Assembly (NCBI RefSeq): GCF_001039355.2
Contig: NW_019775458.1
Coordinates: 67,715-96,986, forward strand
Reading direction: 5' to 3'
Source: Lingula anatina
Lineage: Eukaryota > Brachiopoda > Lingulata > Lingulida > Lingulidae
DNA length: 29,272 nucleotides
Part shown: positions 1 to 12,762 of the stretch, in pieces
Numbering within the stretch: the first letter of the stretch is position 1
Layout: the number at the start of each line of letters is the position of its first letter
Position numbers and translations under genes: made by a program
Notes under the pieces: generated by a model
The model's database searches: none
What the model saw: the letters and a program-made list of their open reading frames with translations, nothing else
What the model was told of the DNA's origin: nothing

Positions 1-875
1 AAAAAAAAAAAAACTTGATTTTGTTAAACTGTTTTTAAATTTGTGTAGGACCATTTTCTGGTTATGTTATAAATTTTGCGTTACATATTTTTCCTGCTCT
101 TCCCTGGTTTTGCCCCATAAATGTTTGGGTGGTCTGCGTATACATTTGTGGCATAAGAAAAAAAAAAAGATTTATTTTTAAAAAATAAAAGCAGAACATT
201 TGACTGCCTAACTTGAAAAGTAACAGATGTTACTTCTCGTGGCATTGTTTCTTAGAGGTGATTGTTAACTTGGCTCTTCAGAAAGTGCTTAAATACAGTA
301 GACAGTAAACATGATTTTCCATCAACTGGAAAGGAAGACCACAGGAATTTCGACAGCCTAACCCATAGCAAAATATCGGGCCTGCTGCAAATTCGCAGTG
401 AATTTGCAGCAAATTTGCTGCAATATGACTGCAAATTAGCAGCAACATTTTTCTTGCAAACTCCTAGCTGTAAACTCCTTGCTGCAATTTTGCTGCAATA
501 TTGCTGCAAACTTTTCATTTTTCTAAGTATAAGGAAATGTGTAATCTACATAAAGAACACACGCGTGTATCTCCTTCCTTTTTGATACAGTATATTTATA
601 AAGTGACAGGTGAAACATGAAAAAGTGGCTTTGAGTTTCAAATCCTGACATATTCTTACTTGCACACAACTACGCTGGGACCCAAGCTTTGGCAAAAGGG
701 AGACGCAAAGAAGAATGAATAAAATTATCACATTCCATGAGCAAATACAAAACGTCAGATGAGAACAATGGCAACGTAATATGTGGGTCACAGGGATAGA
801 AAATACTGTTTGGATTTGCCTTACATTGCTTGTTAAGCTATATTTTTGGGAAAGGAGATATGGTGTAGGGACACC
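1..875. other. Non-coding AT-rich stretch with phased GCTGCAA words
   Basis: Starts with a 13-base A tract. I see no supported gene. At 384-509 the word GCTGCAA or its complement TTGCAGC occurs six times exactly, plus variants. The last three copies, at 481, 492 and 503, are spaced 11 bp apart. Confidence 0.6.
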
Positions 876-1224
876 TTAAAGGGATAATAACTCTTCGTAT
901 GATATCTATATTTCACAATAAAAACATTGTGAACAACTCATAGAAATATAATATATTCTGTTTTACCACAAAAATGGCAGTTATAGCTATTATTCTGATA
1001 TCTGAGCTTGTCTTCAGATCATGTGACCTCCATTGATGGCTGTACTCAGTTATAATCTCTTAAGAGATTTTAACAAAAAACCAAACTTAAAAAAACAAAA
1101 AAAAACAGGGACTAACTTTGAATGTGAAAATGGATTCATTAACCATTGGTAAGTATGTGAAAATTGTTATTTACTCCAGGAAAATTCATTTTTTGGCCAA
1201 AACGAAGAGTTATTATCCCTTTAA
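876..1224. mobile_element. Small inverted-repeat element (MITE) flanked by TTAA
   Basis: Perfect 19-bp terminal inverted repeats AGGGATAATAACTCTTCGT (880-898) and their complement (1202-1220), flanked on both sides by TTAA (876-879, 1221-1224). The symmetry extends one base further out. TTAA target duplications suggest piggyBac-type mobilisation; a TA duplication is also possible. The interior is non-coding. Confidence 0.8.
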
Positions 1225-2442
1225 GTAATTAAGAGGGGAGAACACTGTGCCCCCTCCCATCCTCTTCCTGGGTCTGCTATGAGCAAGCTGCATCAGGCTT
1301 CAGCTATGCTATAGTAAACAGTATGTTTCTATCAAAATAAATAAATATAAATAAATAAAATTAATGAAGTTAAAAATAAATCAATTAATAAACAATATAA
1401 ATAATAATAATAAATGATTAGATCATAAAAATTGAGAGACACTTGTTAAAGTCACAATGGCATTTATTTGTGTATTTAAACTTGTATATGATAGTACGCA
1501 TGTGCATGTATGCAGTGAGATTATAATTAATATTACATAGGTGTAGGATGTAGCACTCCAATGGCTACGACCTCCACCAAGGAATAATGCAATGAAAAAG
1601 CCCTTTATGTAATACTAGACCCGCATTCAGTTGAAATTGTATTAACGTTCTTTAATTCTGAATTACTACTATCCTGATAAGTTTTGTAATTTGTGAAAAC
1701 TTTTTGAGACATCAGAGCCTTTTGATGGTTGAAAGAGATTTAACAAAGGGCAATGGAAACACTTATTTGTAACCACCTTTGTTGGCTTAGGTGATAGGTT
1801 ACTCAAGCACGCACATTGAGATTAGAGAAGAAAAACTGAAAAAAAAAACTGTGAAGAAAATAACAGATGTATTTTTTTGTTGCTAAATTGATGAAATTGG
1901 AATTGAAAATACAAGCATGAATGTATACAGGTGGCTTCTTTGTTTTGTAAGGAACCACCTTAGCTTGCACGTGTTCAGGTAGTGGGGCTGATTTGCTGAA
2001 AAATTGGAGCCATTACCCAAACTCTGGCAGTAGACATGGTTCAATTTGAAAATAATTTCTTAAACAGCAAGTAAATATGGTAGGCCAGCACTACTTTTTA
2101 ATCTGGATCTTGAAAAGATTCAACTTTTTCTTGCATGAGCCTACATCATATCCAGGCTGATGGGGGAGGGGGGGTCTGAGGGTAATTAACGAATCACCAT
2201 TTTGGACAAAAAGGTAAACTGAATCTAAGTTTGAGTACATCTAGTAGGTTCTAAGCCATTTTTTAAACTGAGGGGGTATAAAAAAGTCCACTTATTTAGA
2301 GAAGACCCCCCCTCCCCCTTTAAAAAATGCTGGCTGCAGCCCAGCCTTCCTCGAGCCCTAATTAAGTCCCGGTGGTTAACATCAAGGTTGAATATGTTAT
2401 CAGTCTGAAAGCAAACTAAAGTTAGCTTCCAGTCAGTAAAAG
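1225..2442. other. Non-coding stretch with G-rich inverted repeat
   Basis: No supported gene. It holds an ATAA-rich simple region (1335-1420) and a perfect 15-bp inverted repeat of G/C tracts at 2162-2176 and 2304-2318. Confidence 0.6.
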
Positions 2443-5031
2443 TAGGGGTGGGCAAATGAAAGCTTTTTGGGGAAATTTACTTTCAGACAAGTGGATTCTA
2501 TGGCCATTTTGCCTGCTGAATACAAATCTAATAAGTATTTTCATTTTAAATTACATCTGATATTGGTATCAAGTGATTTTTCAAAATGGCCACCAAACGC
2601 TCCCTCAAATCACATATTTCTCATGTAAATCTTTAAATATCAGTTCAAAGATGGCTTGTTATATTTCTAACCATATGATTTCATGATCAATGAGCACAAA
2701 TAATTACATCATTTCGCTTGGGTCACTTCATTTTGGGTTAAAAAGAGGATTTTTTGGTCATTTTGAGGTAAAAATCACCCCCAAATCACCATTTCTGTGT
2801 ACAAAAATACAAATGTTTATAAAATATGCAACTGTGGCTTTTAAGTTAGGGAAAACAATATTACAACAAATATGGTCAATATTGTTCAAGGATCACATGA
2901 AACTGAAAATTTTTGACATATAGAATAGGCATAATGTTAGTTACATACGGGAATATTTACAGTAGAACACCCAGTAGCAGAGCATTCAGGATATTGTTAC
3001 TCTTTATTACCATCCAGATACCGAAAATGAGTTTTTTCTTGCATCTAATTATTCAATAATGTATCTGTCTTTGTGCTGCCTTGAAACAATGAAAAAACTC
3101 TTGAAAATATGAAATATCGGCATTTATATTTTTTCGTTGCAATGTATAAGCATAAGCAACTCAAAGATTTAATCATCTATTTAACAGCTTTCTTTTTTGA
3201 GATTAGTTAGCAATCCATATGGGGCTTAACTTCATCCCTGAACAAGATTTTATCACAAAAATTGGCCAATGTACCACAAGGGCATGAGCTACAATCCCAT
3301 GCCAACGTTTTGGTTTAAATGCTTTTGTTATGGAGTTATGAATCCGTAATGACAGATCTTCTAAAAACAAAGGTATTATTTTGCTTTATCAACGATCAAA
3401 TCTGAACTAAGGCTTAAAAAATCGCTGGCAGGGTTTTGGGGTACTAAATGGTGTCATTAAATTGGCTTTGAAATAGTGATCACGGGTGTTCAGGTAAAAC
3501 AGAAATTTGAGAAACCGATTTTTCAGTTTTTACCCCCAAACTGCAATTATGCCGTCACCCTTAAGATGACATGTGTAAATGTTAATAAATGTAATCACTG
3601 AACACTGAAAATTTATTTATCACCGAAAAGAATGTATGTAAGGCAGTAAATAAGGAGTTTTGGGTGAACGGTGACAATATCCTTATTGTCTTCATTTATA
3701 ACCTAGTCACACTAGAGGCGGAATGAGCTAGAATGTAGTCGGAATGAAAATTTCTTGTTTATTCCTGGATATTTGAAGTATCTAAAAATTCAAAGCGCAT
3801 TCTAAATGCTTGGGTCCATTCTTGCGTCTGTTAAAATGTTTTCCTCATTCTCAAAACTTTCGAAGTGCATTCCAAGTGGAAAAATATCGAATGGCATTCA
3901 AGTGTATTCTAACTGCACTATGAGCGCATTCTTAAGATTCTTACGAAATTCCAACAGCATTCGAAACATTTTGATCACATTCGAGGGAGAACCGAAATGG
4001 CAAGGGCGCTTCAAATCTTGTCAGAATGTTCCACATTGTGCCTCCAATGAGCAGGAATGCAACTCGAATGCATCTTGATTGCAGGCCGGAATTCAGCCAG
4101 CAATGAAATCACACTTGTATGGCATTTGAAGTGCATTCTAAATATTCTCACTATATTTAGACAGCATTAATGATATTCCTAATGTGTTCCAACTACATTC
4201 GAGCTGCATTTGAGAGCTAATACAATATAACCGAAATGTGGACAAATCATTCCAGGTGGGTTCGAAGCGCATTTTGAGGTATTCTTACTGGAATTAAGGT
4301 CAATTTGATATTACCCAACGAATGTGGCGCGAATTTTGAAAAGTTTTCATTATGGCTCATTCTGCTTGATTACTTCAGATTCCAAATAAGTGTGACAGGG
4401 GGCTTTACAGTGCCTTCTGGTCTCAGTGTATTTCTTGTTGATGCTTTCATGGTGGTGGTGAGATACTCTTAAACTATGCAACTGAAACTAAGTACTATTC
4501 CAAGGTCAAGAGCTTAGAGGTTGTAAGAGGTTGATGTCACCTGACAAAGTTTTACCTGTTCTGAAGAAAAGGAAAATTATACAGCATAAAATTTGTTGGT
4601 ACACATCCATGAAGGTATTTTCAGCATTGTTTTTATACCAAACTGTAATCCATGAATTCAGTATGTACATAATCGCCATTATTTATATTTAGCTATATTA
4701 GGCTTGAAGTGGGTATTTTATGTATATGTTTGTTTTAAATAACATATTTTTACAGATGTCACCCTAACAATGTTGCCAATGTCTTGAATATGCTCATATG
4801 TGAACTCAGCAACCCTCAAAACATATAGAAAGACATACTACACATTTTTTATGTACTTTACTGTGAAAATATGGCCAAAAAGCCATTTCCCGCCTTTTTT
4901 CACAAACAAATAGCAGATACCAATATAAATCTTTAGCTTTGGTAAAAAATATTGTCAGATTTGTGTTCAGCAGCAAAAATGGCCATAGAATCCACCTGTT
5001 TTAAAAAAATTTTGTCATTTGCCCACCCCTA
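2443..5031. mobile_element. hAT-like non-autonomous transposon, 2.6 kb
   Basis: Ends TAGGGGTGGGCAAATG and CATTTGCCCACCCCTA are inverted repeats. Homology continues inwards for about 90 bp (GTGGATTCTATGGCCATTTT on the left, its complement near 4970-4996 on the right). A 7-bp direct repeat GTAAAAG flanks it (2436-2442, 5032-5038). The terminal sequence is of hAT type. No transposase reading frame is visible; a different element is inserted at about 3702-4401. Confidence 0.78.
3702..4401. mobile_element. GCATTC-word element nested in the hAT-like element
   Basis: Ends CCTAGTCACACT and AGTGTGACAGGGGG are imperfect inverted repeats, continued inwards by GGCGGAATGAGCTAGAATG and a related complement. 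The body is built from GCATTC/GAATGC words (eight exact, many near matches such as ACATTC, TATTCT). The same element type occurs at 27833-28371. Confidence 0.7.
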
Positions 5032-5038
5032 GTAAAAG

Positions 5039-6713
5039 CATCATTCAATATTTGATGCCTTAAAAGCTATTGCCCATGGCCATGAATTATTCTGTAAACA
5101 GGGTATGTCAGAAAAGAAATGCCTAACAGGATGGGAGGATGGGAAACATAGTTAAGGGTTATTAAGAAGTATGGTGTACTTCTGTAATTTCTGTTCTGAG
5201 AGGAAAAACCTTTTAGTGGTACTCTCCAAAACATAGTTGAACATTTCCCTATTGGTGTTTGAATACTTTTGGAGGAACACTTTTACTTGATTCCAGTTCC
5301 ATAAATCATTGTCAAATTGCAAGCATTCTGCATGATCATGAAACTTTCATTACATGTTTTTGGAATTTTTTTATCGAATTGGTTGTTTTATACATTTTCT
5401 GGCCTAAAAAAAAAAAAAAACATTTTTTGTAACACAATATTACTTCAATCAGATTTCCACACATATTATACAATGTAGTGAGTGGCAGATGAGGCCTTCC
5501 TGTTCTCGGTTCTAGGAAACCAGCAAGTTTAAAATGGGAATTGAAAGATTTATTACTGAAAACCAGCTGGGATGGGTGTAGTTGTTCTTCGTGATTTTGG
5601 CAACATGACGTAGGATGTCTGTAGGCCAATTGCCTCTCAGCATTTATCTGGATGGACTGTTGCCATTGTGAATTAGATTGCACGATGTAAGTTATACTGA
5701 TTGTAATCAGCCAAAGGAACACATTATTTCTGAAATGTATAGCATTGGGCAAAGAACAAGAGTTGTTTAAGTCAACTTGGTCTTGATCTCATCAAACATT
5801 GCCATTGCAATTTGGACCAGTTAAGATTCATTCTAACTAGGCCTTTTATGAATGCATCAAAAAAAAAAAAAAAAGGTAGCATTGATGTGTATGATGCATA
5901 GAAGAAAGTTGTTCATCTTCCCACTTCATCTATTTTTGTTTAGTCTGGTATGCGTGCAAATGATTTAAGTACCATGAAGTTTCCTTATTTGCCGTGAACG
6001 TATGCATAAAACACACCGCATGCATGGGTCTGTTTACTCTCTTGTGAAGGAGAGAGGCTTTTTTTCCCCATTTTAAACCAGTTTCAGAAAAATTAGAATG
6101 TGAAAGGGTGTGAAAAAGATTGTGTACCTGTATGAGTTTATTTATGTGCGGATGGATGTTTTTGATGTGTATTTAGTATTGCTTTTTAAAAAAATAAACT
6201 GAACGCAAAATGTGAAGAGCTTGCTGACTTTTTTTCCTCAAACAGGATGCTTTTTCTTTTGACCTTTATTGGTGAGCAGAGTTCAGCTTCTTGACATAAA
6301 TTGTAATGTTTGCATGTTGATGTAATGGACCTGTATTTCTTTGCCCTCTCACAATTTAAAAAATAACTTTAAAAACGCAAAAATTATAACTTAACCTTTT
6401 AAGACTTTGACTTTAAATCAGTACTCGTACGATTGAAAGAACATGTAGTGTTATTATTTTGAATGAAATATTGTGCCTGTTTTAGAAAGAAAGACCATTT
6501 CAGACCATTTCATGCTTACTTTCAATTAAGTGGACTTCAATATGGATTTATCGTCAACTTTTAGACTATTTTTTGGGCTACGTTTCTTTTGCGTTAACAG
6601 CCATAGTAGTACCCTCATATTAATTGATATAGTTCTGGATACAAATACATTCTAAGCATGGGATTGTGAACTTGAGGAAATGAGTTTTAGGGAGCGTTCA
6701 TATAAATCCAATG
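5039..6713. other. Non-coding stretch
   Basis: Nothing beyond short A/T tracts (for example 5407-5420 and 5860-5874). A 138-codon open frame on the minus strand (5336-5752) has no recognisable domain and is probably chance. Confidence 0.6.
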
Positions 6714-6715
6714 TA

Positions 6716-6905
6716 CCAGCTGGATCTATCTAACTCTGTGGGAGAATCTCCCTAAGTGCAAACACTATGATCGACATGTCTCCTTGAATTGTTTGGGGTA
6801 ATGAAGTCCAACACACATGGAAGTTTATTACCGTGACTCTTAAAAGCTGACAAGACCAACGCAATTTAACGAGAATCCCCAGCGGAGTTGGGTTGACCCA
6901 GCTGG
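6716..6905. mobile_element. Foldback MITE, family F1, 190 bp, TA target duplication
   Basis: Begins CCAGCTGGATCTATCTAACT and ends with an imperfect inverted repeat of this (…CCCAGCTGG). TA flanks both ends (6714-6715, 6906-6907). The subterminal AACTCTGTGGGAGAATCTCC recurs in related form at 11298, 24876 and 25700. Confidence 0.75.
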
Positions 6906-6907
6906 TA

Positions 6908-8591
6908 TGATCTTCGCATCTGAATGCTGTCATTAACTATATATATCTAATGTATTGTTTTTGGTCTGCAGTACGATAGCGAGCTTAAGACTTAGTCATG
7001 TGTGAAGAAGGTTTAATGGATTATTCTAGGTTGAATGGTTTAGTAGTATACAGTAGACTCCTAATACTCCTTTAACTTGCCTTAGACATTGCAACTCAAA
7101 TTATCGTATATTTAAAAAATCTTGCGGAATGGATTTTTTTTTATTTGTTTGGTGTGAACTGAAACTTATAAATATCCTCTGGTAACTTGAACCTTCATCT
7201 TAGACTACAAATTTTAAAAATTTAACAGCTTTTACGGTTGCAAAGTGTCTGAGTTATTTTGTGTCTGTTTTATTTATATTCTCTTAGAATTTATTAATAT
7301 GTTATTATCTCTAGTGGGGACAAATGGAAAAATTGATAACCCATCTCTCTCTCCCCCACTCTTTCTCTCTCGTTCCATACATCACATTAAGTGGTCCATT
7401 ATGTATAGCTTTTTTTCTTACATTGCATTAATTTTTTGTGTCTGCTCAAAAGCAATTCTGGATTATGCAGTTTTATTTGTAGGCAATAAAAAGCTTTTTT
7501 TTTAAGAGGAGTGGTTTGATAGTTAATTTCTTTTTGGTCTGCACTGCTGCACATATTTCAGTGCCCTTGTACCATCTACCATATGCATGCAGGCAAAAAG
7601 CTTTATGAGTGTTAATTCTTTCCTCCTGCTGTGAAAAATGTATTATTCTGTCAGCTTTCCAAGTGATATCTCCTAATCCACAAAAACACTGAGCAGTTTG
7701 TAGAGCACATGGTGATATGGAAGCTGTTTTAGAAGGGTTTGCTGTCTTGCCAGGATTCTCCATCTTTTTTTAAAGACTGTTTGTTAACAATTAAATTTAA
7801 CTTTGCCGTCCATAGGGTTTGTCATGGTATCTCAGTTTTTAAGTGCCAGTAAGAAGACTTGGTAGCATGTGTCTGGTTTCATTGAGGCAAATATACCAAA
7901 AGTAATTTGATTTGTATAAACCAAACTGTTTTTACTGCAAACTAAGGTAAAGATATGGGGGGGGGGGGGGGGGTAGGTGAGGTTGAGTAATGTCACCAAT
8001 TTTTATTTCAAACTAAGCTCCAGTGCTGAATGAAATAAAAAAAAATCTCATTTATTTTTGTTTCATTTATTTATTTATTTTTTTGAAAACAACTCCATGA
8101 ATTGAAACTTCCACTTTTTTTATTGCCTGTTACGTTTAAGGTACATATTGCAGCTGGAGCCCTCTCGTTGTTACAAACTGTTTTTTTTTTTAAACCAAAG
8201 GATTATTTGCCATGAATGACCTGTATAAAAAACATCAAAATATACACCATTTTTATAAATTAATAAGCAATTTTGCAGTCATTTACGTGGAACAACATGT
8301 CTCCAATATCATACGGCGCAATGGTTACCTATGTAATTTGCAGTCTGCGTGTACGCTATCAACACTGCTTCAACTTGTTACATTGGATGGTTCTCTATAT
8401 ATGCAATTTGCTGTTTGCGTTTACCTTGTCATCACTACTTTAACTGTTGTGTGCCTTACATGAGAGTAACTGGTGTAACATGTCAGAGTTAATCAGGGGC
8501 TGTTACTGTGTGCCTAACCTCCATGTTTACCTGCTTGTTAAAATTTTCCTCTTTATTTTGGAAGTTGAAAAATTTGGATCTAAAAGTGTGC
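6908..8591. other. Non-coding stretch
   Basis: No supported gene. Contains a 17-base G tract (7957-7973), T tracts, and short hydrophobic open frames (for example from 7245) without a downstream splice donor in a fitting frame. None is convincing as the missing first exon of the receptor. Confidence 0.55.
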
Positions 8592-8666
8592 CAGTGTGTG
8601 TGTATGTATGTGTGTGAGTGTGTGTGTGTGTGTGTGTATGTATGTGTGTGTGTGTGTGTATGTATG

Positions 8667-8697
<31 letters not shown>

Positions 8698-8928
8698 GTG
8701 TGTGTGTGTGTGTATGTGTGTGTATGTGTGTGTGTGTGTATGTATGTGTGTGTGTGTGTATGTATGTGTGTGTATGTGTGTGTGTGTATGTATGTGTGTG
8801 CGCGTGTGTGTGCGCATGTTTGTGTGCATGCATGCATATGTTGTATATACATCAGTAACATGTGTGTGAGTTTGTGTGTTCATGTGTACATACGTGTGTG
8901 TGTGCATGTGTTGTGTGTACATGTGTTT

Positions 8929-8963
<35 letters not shown>

Positions 8964-8968
8964 TGTGT
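8592..8968. repeat. Compound (TG)n / TATG microsatellite
   Basis: About 230 bp of TGTG broken by TATG units, then a second pure TG run (8930-8963). Long Cys-Val or His-Thr open frames here are artefacts of the repeat. Confidence 0.98.
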
Positions 8969-9808
8969 GCATATTTGAATGCTAGTATGTATATGCTATA
9001 AACCTATACTATAAACTGGCCTAGCTTATTTTCCTGATGTTCACGAGGTTGCGTATATATCTCATCTGGTACCTGCAGGAATATATCACAGTGTTTTTCT
9101 TTTTTTTTTGTTTTTTTTTTCTTTGTGACATAAACTACAGTTGTAGGGGCAGAGTTAACTTTAATATGGGGATCTTTGCATGGCGCAATTTCATATACAT
9201 ATAAGACTACTAGTACATGTTCCTAAGACCAACACCATTAAATAGCATATAACACAAAATAAAGGTAGACAGTAACCTATTATGATCAGAGATTGAGGAG
9301 TACAACAGCAGTTAATTCTGAAGAAAAATGCACTGAGAATGGATCCCATGGGTGAACAGCTGGTGCATATAGGTAGTAGTAACATATATATGTGGTGATT
9401 AGGTTCCGCAGGGAAGCTTTTAAGGCTGTAGTACAATGATCGTGTTATTAACTTGGGGGTCTCCCTTGCCACTCTCAACTGCCATATTACCTGTATTGGA
9501 GGCAAACAGTTTGGATTAGTTGGTGTGGGCTTGGAAAAGAAAATATACAGGCTGATGAGAGAGTTTTGCACTAAGCATGTGCTTTTGTGTGGGTGCTGGC
9601 TGACACTGTTAAATATTTAGATGATCTTTAGTCTGCACTGAGACTCACTGTCAATTATTTAGATGTGTGCCATGCAGAAGAGAAGGCCTGTTAATAGCAC
9701 TCATCTCAAAGTACTCAATAAACTTACGATTATTGAAATTAAAATTTAATTACTTGTATTTATCTTTTTCGCCCAAATTTTAGGCCAAAGTTTTAGAAGT
9801 TTTTAATA

Positions 9809-9851
<43 letters not shown>

Positions 9852-11297
9852 GTAGCTGAGTTAAGATATTATGATATAATGACATTTACGAAGGGCACAC
9901 TGGATGGAAAATTTTCAAGTGAAAATGATGATCTTGCCTGTTTTTGCTTTAAAGGCCTGTTTAGTCGTAAAAACTGTTGGTGCCACTTATGGAATAGCTT
10001 GATTGGATCTTGGTGTGTTTCGCAGCTGATGGCTGGTGTTGATTTAACGATAAAGTGTAAAAATAAATACCACACATTTCGTAGGGCCCATTGCGTGATC
10101 TCCAGAGGCTGGCTCATGATGCCGAGCTGGAGGCCTCAATTGTGGTAACCAAACAGAGCAAAACAATTGTGTTTGTGGGGAAACTGCAGGTGTGCAAAGA
10201 GTTAATTTTTTAGCAGATGATCACGTATTTGAAAATGCAAAATTTTTAAGCAACAGTCAAAATTTTTAAGCAGCATTTTCATGTAGATACATTGTTTTGC
10301 TTGAAAAAGACGTAAGATGAAGTCAGACATCATTACTTGGTTTGCTAGAACTAAAGTCAAAGCTCAAACAATGATACGTTAAACTATTATGCTTAAAAAA
10401 AAAAAAAGAAAACATGTCAGCATATGAGGAAACAAGCCATTAAGAGAACAGAGGTAATTGAGATTGATGAGATTGATATGGTAGCTACCAGTGGAGACAT
10501 TGACAGATCAAACATAACTAAACGGGACCAGGAAGTATAATTAATAATAACATCACACACAATTGTTAAATAAGGACAGCTGCACTTAAGATATGCTGAT
10601 AATGTTACTTTAAACAACCCATTGAAGGAAGTACTGCATCTATATTAATATCGAAGTTGTGTAAAAAGGACTCTGTAAACCATCAGAAAATATTAGAATT
10701 TAGATAAGATTAATTTAGAAGGCATTTCTTTGTAATATTATTTGAATTTGTTGTTAAATAAATTTGGTTATTATGACCCCAGTTAGAGTAGAGTACAAGT
10801 AGCACAAAGATAGCAAACAAAGTATAGAAAACTAATTACCAATAGTTACTAATGTTGTAAAAGTTGAAGCATTCCAGCATAATTATAACACAAGTAGGGG
10901 CCCGGATTTCCACATTTTAATATGCAAATTAAAATATGTTAAACATATTAAAATATGTTGTGCTACAAAAGTGAGTCGTTAGTTTTTTTTGTAATGAATC
11001 ACTAATGTTCCACAACTATGCATGAAGATCGAAGAAAAAAATTCAAATATGTGAAAGCCTCCTTTAAAACATTAGGGCATGGAGGTCAGTGCTCGCTCTG
11101 AACATGCAAATTAACACAGCTACATGCATATATGTGGCATCGTAATACTAGTACATTTTCTAAATACTGAACCTTCATCATAAGTACCCCTTTTGTATTT
11201 GGAGCCTTGTGCCTTGGCAGAATTTTGAAATAAAAAACATTAGCCAACAGCAGACAACAGACAGAGACTGGGTTCCTATGCTTATATCGATCCATCT
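8969..11297. other. Non-coding stretch with TTA microsatellite
   Basis: A (TTA)n run at about 9809-9850, T-rich tracts at 9098-9121 and an A tract near 10395. Open frames here (up to 126 codons) show no known domain. Confidence 0.55.
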
Positions 11298-11487
11298 GGA
11301 TCGGCCTAACTCTCTGGGGAGTCTCACTAAATTGCTATCAACTAAATCATCTTGATTGCCTGTCACGCCTACTGGCAGCTAGGGTAAATTTAATAACCCC
11401 CTTACAGCTTTACTAGGCGTGACAGACATTTAAGCTGGTAAAGTTGACAGCAATTTAGTGAGACTCCTCATGGAGATAGATCGATCC
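11298..11487. mobile_element. Foldback MITE, family F1, cut at a contig join
   Basis: Left arm GGATCGGCCTAACTCTCTGG then GGAGTCTCACTAAATTGC. The right arm at 11440-11487 is its imperfect complement. An inner pair, CTGTCACGCCTACT and the complement of CTGTCACGCCTAGT, makes the element almost one hairpin. The inner GTAAGGGGG segment and flanking words recur in the 24876 element. Confidence 0.75.
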
Positions 11488-11488
11488 N
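11488..11488. other. Single unresolved base (n), probable contig join
   Basis: One n between the end of a foldback element (…tcgatcc) and the start of duplicated block copy A. The same starting sequence follows the n at 14736, which suggests a join marker rather than one ambiguous call. Confidence 0.7.
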
Positions 11489-11815
11489 GCACATTACAGC
11501 ATACATAATAACATACATTTTTCTCTTTGTAATCAGTTTTGCATTTTTGGTAAACGTATCTCACTAAGAAAAGATAAAATGCATGTTATGTGATACCCCT
11601 GTGGGGGAGAATTGTTATTGACTTGAATGACAAGGATTGGGCATATTTTCTTTGAGTGGGCAATATATTATTAAGTTCAACTTCCAAGAAATTGTATAAT
11701 TTATTACTTGTTTCATTTCTCAGACAAGTCTTTCTACATACAACTGAGTGAATTGTCAAAATATCAAGGAAGTTATGGGCTGTTATTGGATAGCACTTGA
11801 GGGATTCAATAAGTC

Positions 11816-11881
11816 TAATAGAATCTTAGTTTGTCAGCCTTTACTGGTTCTTGTTACTAGCTTTAGCTATAGTAGGATGTT
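11816..11881. other. Inverted segment relative to copy B
   Basis: The 66 bp here are the reverse complement, with a few substitutions, of 15069-15134 in copy B, while the sequences on both sides stay collinear. Short TAATA/TATTA words lie at the borders. Confidence 0.8.
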
Positions 11882-12762
11882 GGCGACTATTTTCATAATA
11901 GTTTAGCTTGGATGAAGAAGACCACGTGCATTCCTTATTATTATGTTAATTATTATTTTTTACTTATTATTATTTTGCTTAACAATGTGATAGATTATAT
12001 TGGGAATTTATTTGATTTGCAAATGGTCTGAACTTGTTGATGCAAAAGTCAATCATTTCTAAAGAATCTATACACATTTTCTTTCAGTAATTGTTTTGTT
12101 CTTGATGGTGTGCATATATGTTTAGTTTATTATTTAATCATTGCAAATTATTATTAAGTAAACAAATGTCAGATTGACTTGTGAGATAACTAAGTGCATA
12201 TTCAGTATTACCATGAGCCAAATCACAAAAAAAGAAAGAAAATGTACATGTATGTAAATGTATTTGTAGAAATTACAATGTACTAGTAGATATTGTATGC
12301 AATAGTACATGGTTTTAAGTGATGGCCTTGTAAAGACCACTGCTACATTTATCACCAATAATGATAGTTAATTGAAAAGAAAAAAATTAATGAGATCTTA
12401 GATTGTGTTGGATGAGACGAATATCAGTGAGATCGCAGCTAAAGCAATGGTTTTCAAAAGGCAACAAAATTGGAAAATGCAGTTTGAATGCCACAGAATT
12501 ACAAGGGTTGTAAGCAAGTAGAATATTTTCTGTTGTAGATATCAGTCTTGAAAGATAGGAAAAGCTTAAACATTGACAAGCCCTGCAGTTTTAACTGCAT
12601 GACTCGGACACTTTGAATCCACAAACTTTGTATATAAATATATTTAAATTTAAGTATATTTATTTATATTTATTTCATCTAATACGGAAATATATTTTGA
12701 TATGTTATTTTGTATTTCAAGTCTAAAATTAATAACTTAATTATATCTTTTTTATTTTGCAG

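Noticed and set aside
5336-5752. 138-codon minus-strand open frame
   Set aside because: No domain, no splice or promoter support, and it runs through an A tract; likely chance.
7245-7505. Hydrophobic open frame as candidate signal-peptide exon
   Set aside because: No donor in phase 0 after the hydrophobic segment, and it lies beyond a probable contig join from exon 1.
8489-8985. Several long open frames on both strands rich in Cys-Val or His-Thr
   Set aside because: They are translations of the TG/TATG microsatellite.
9191-9571. 126-codon minus-strand open frame with hydrophobic stretches
   Set aside because: Checked for transposon or receptor similarity and found none; the hydrophobicity reflects AT-rich composition.
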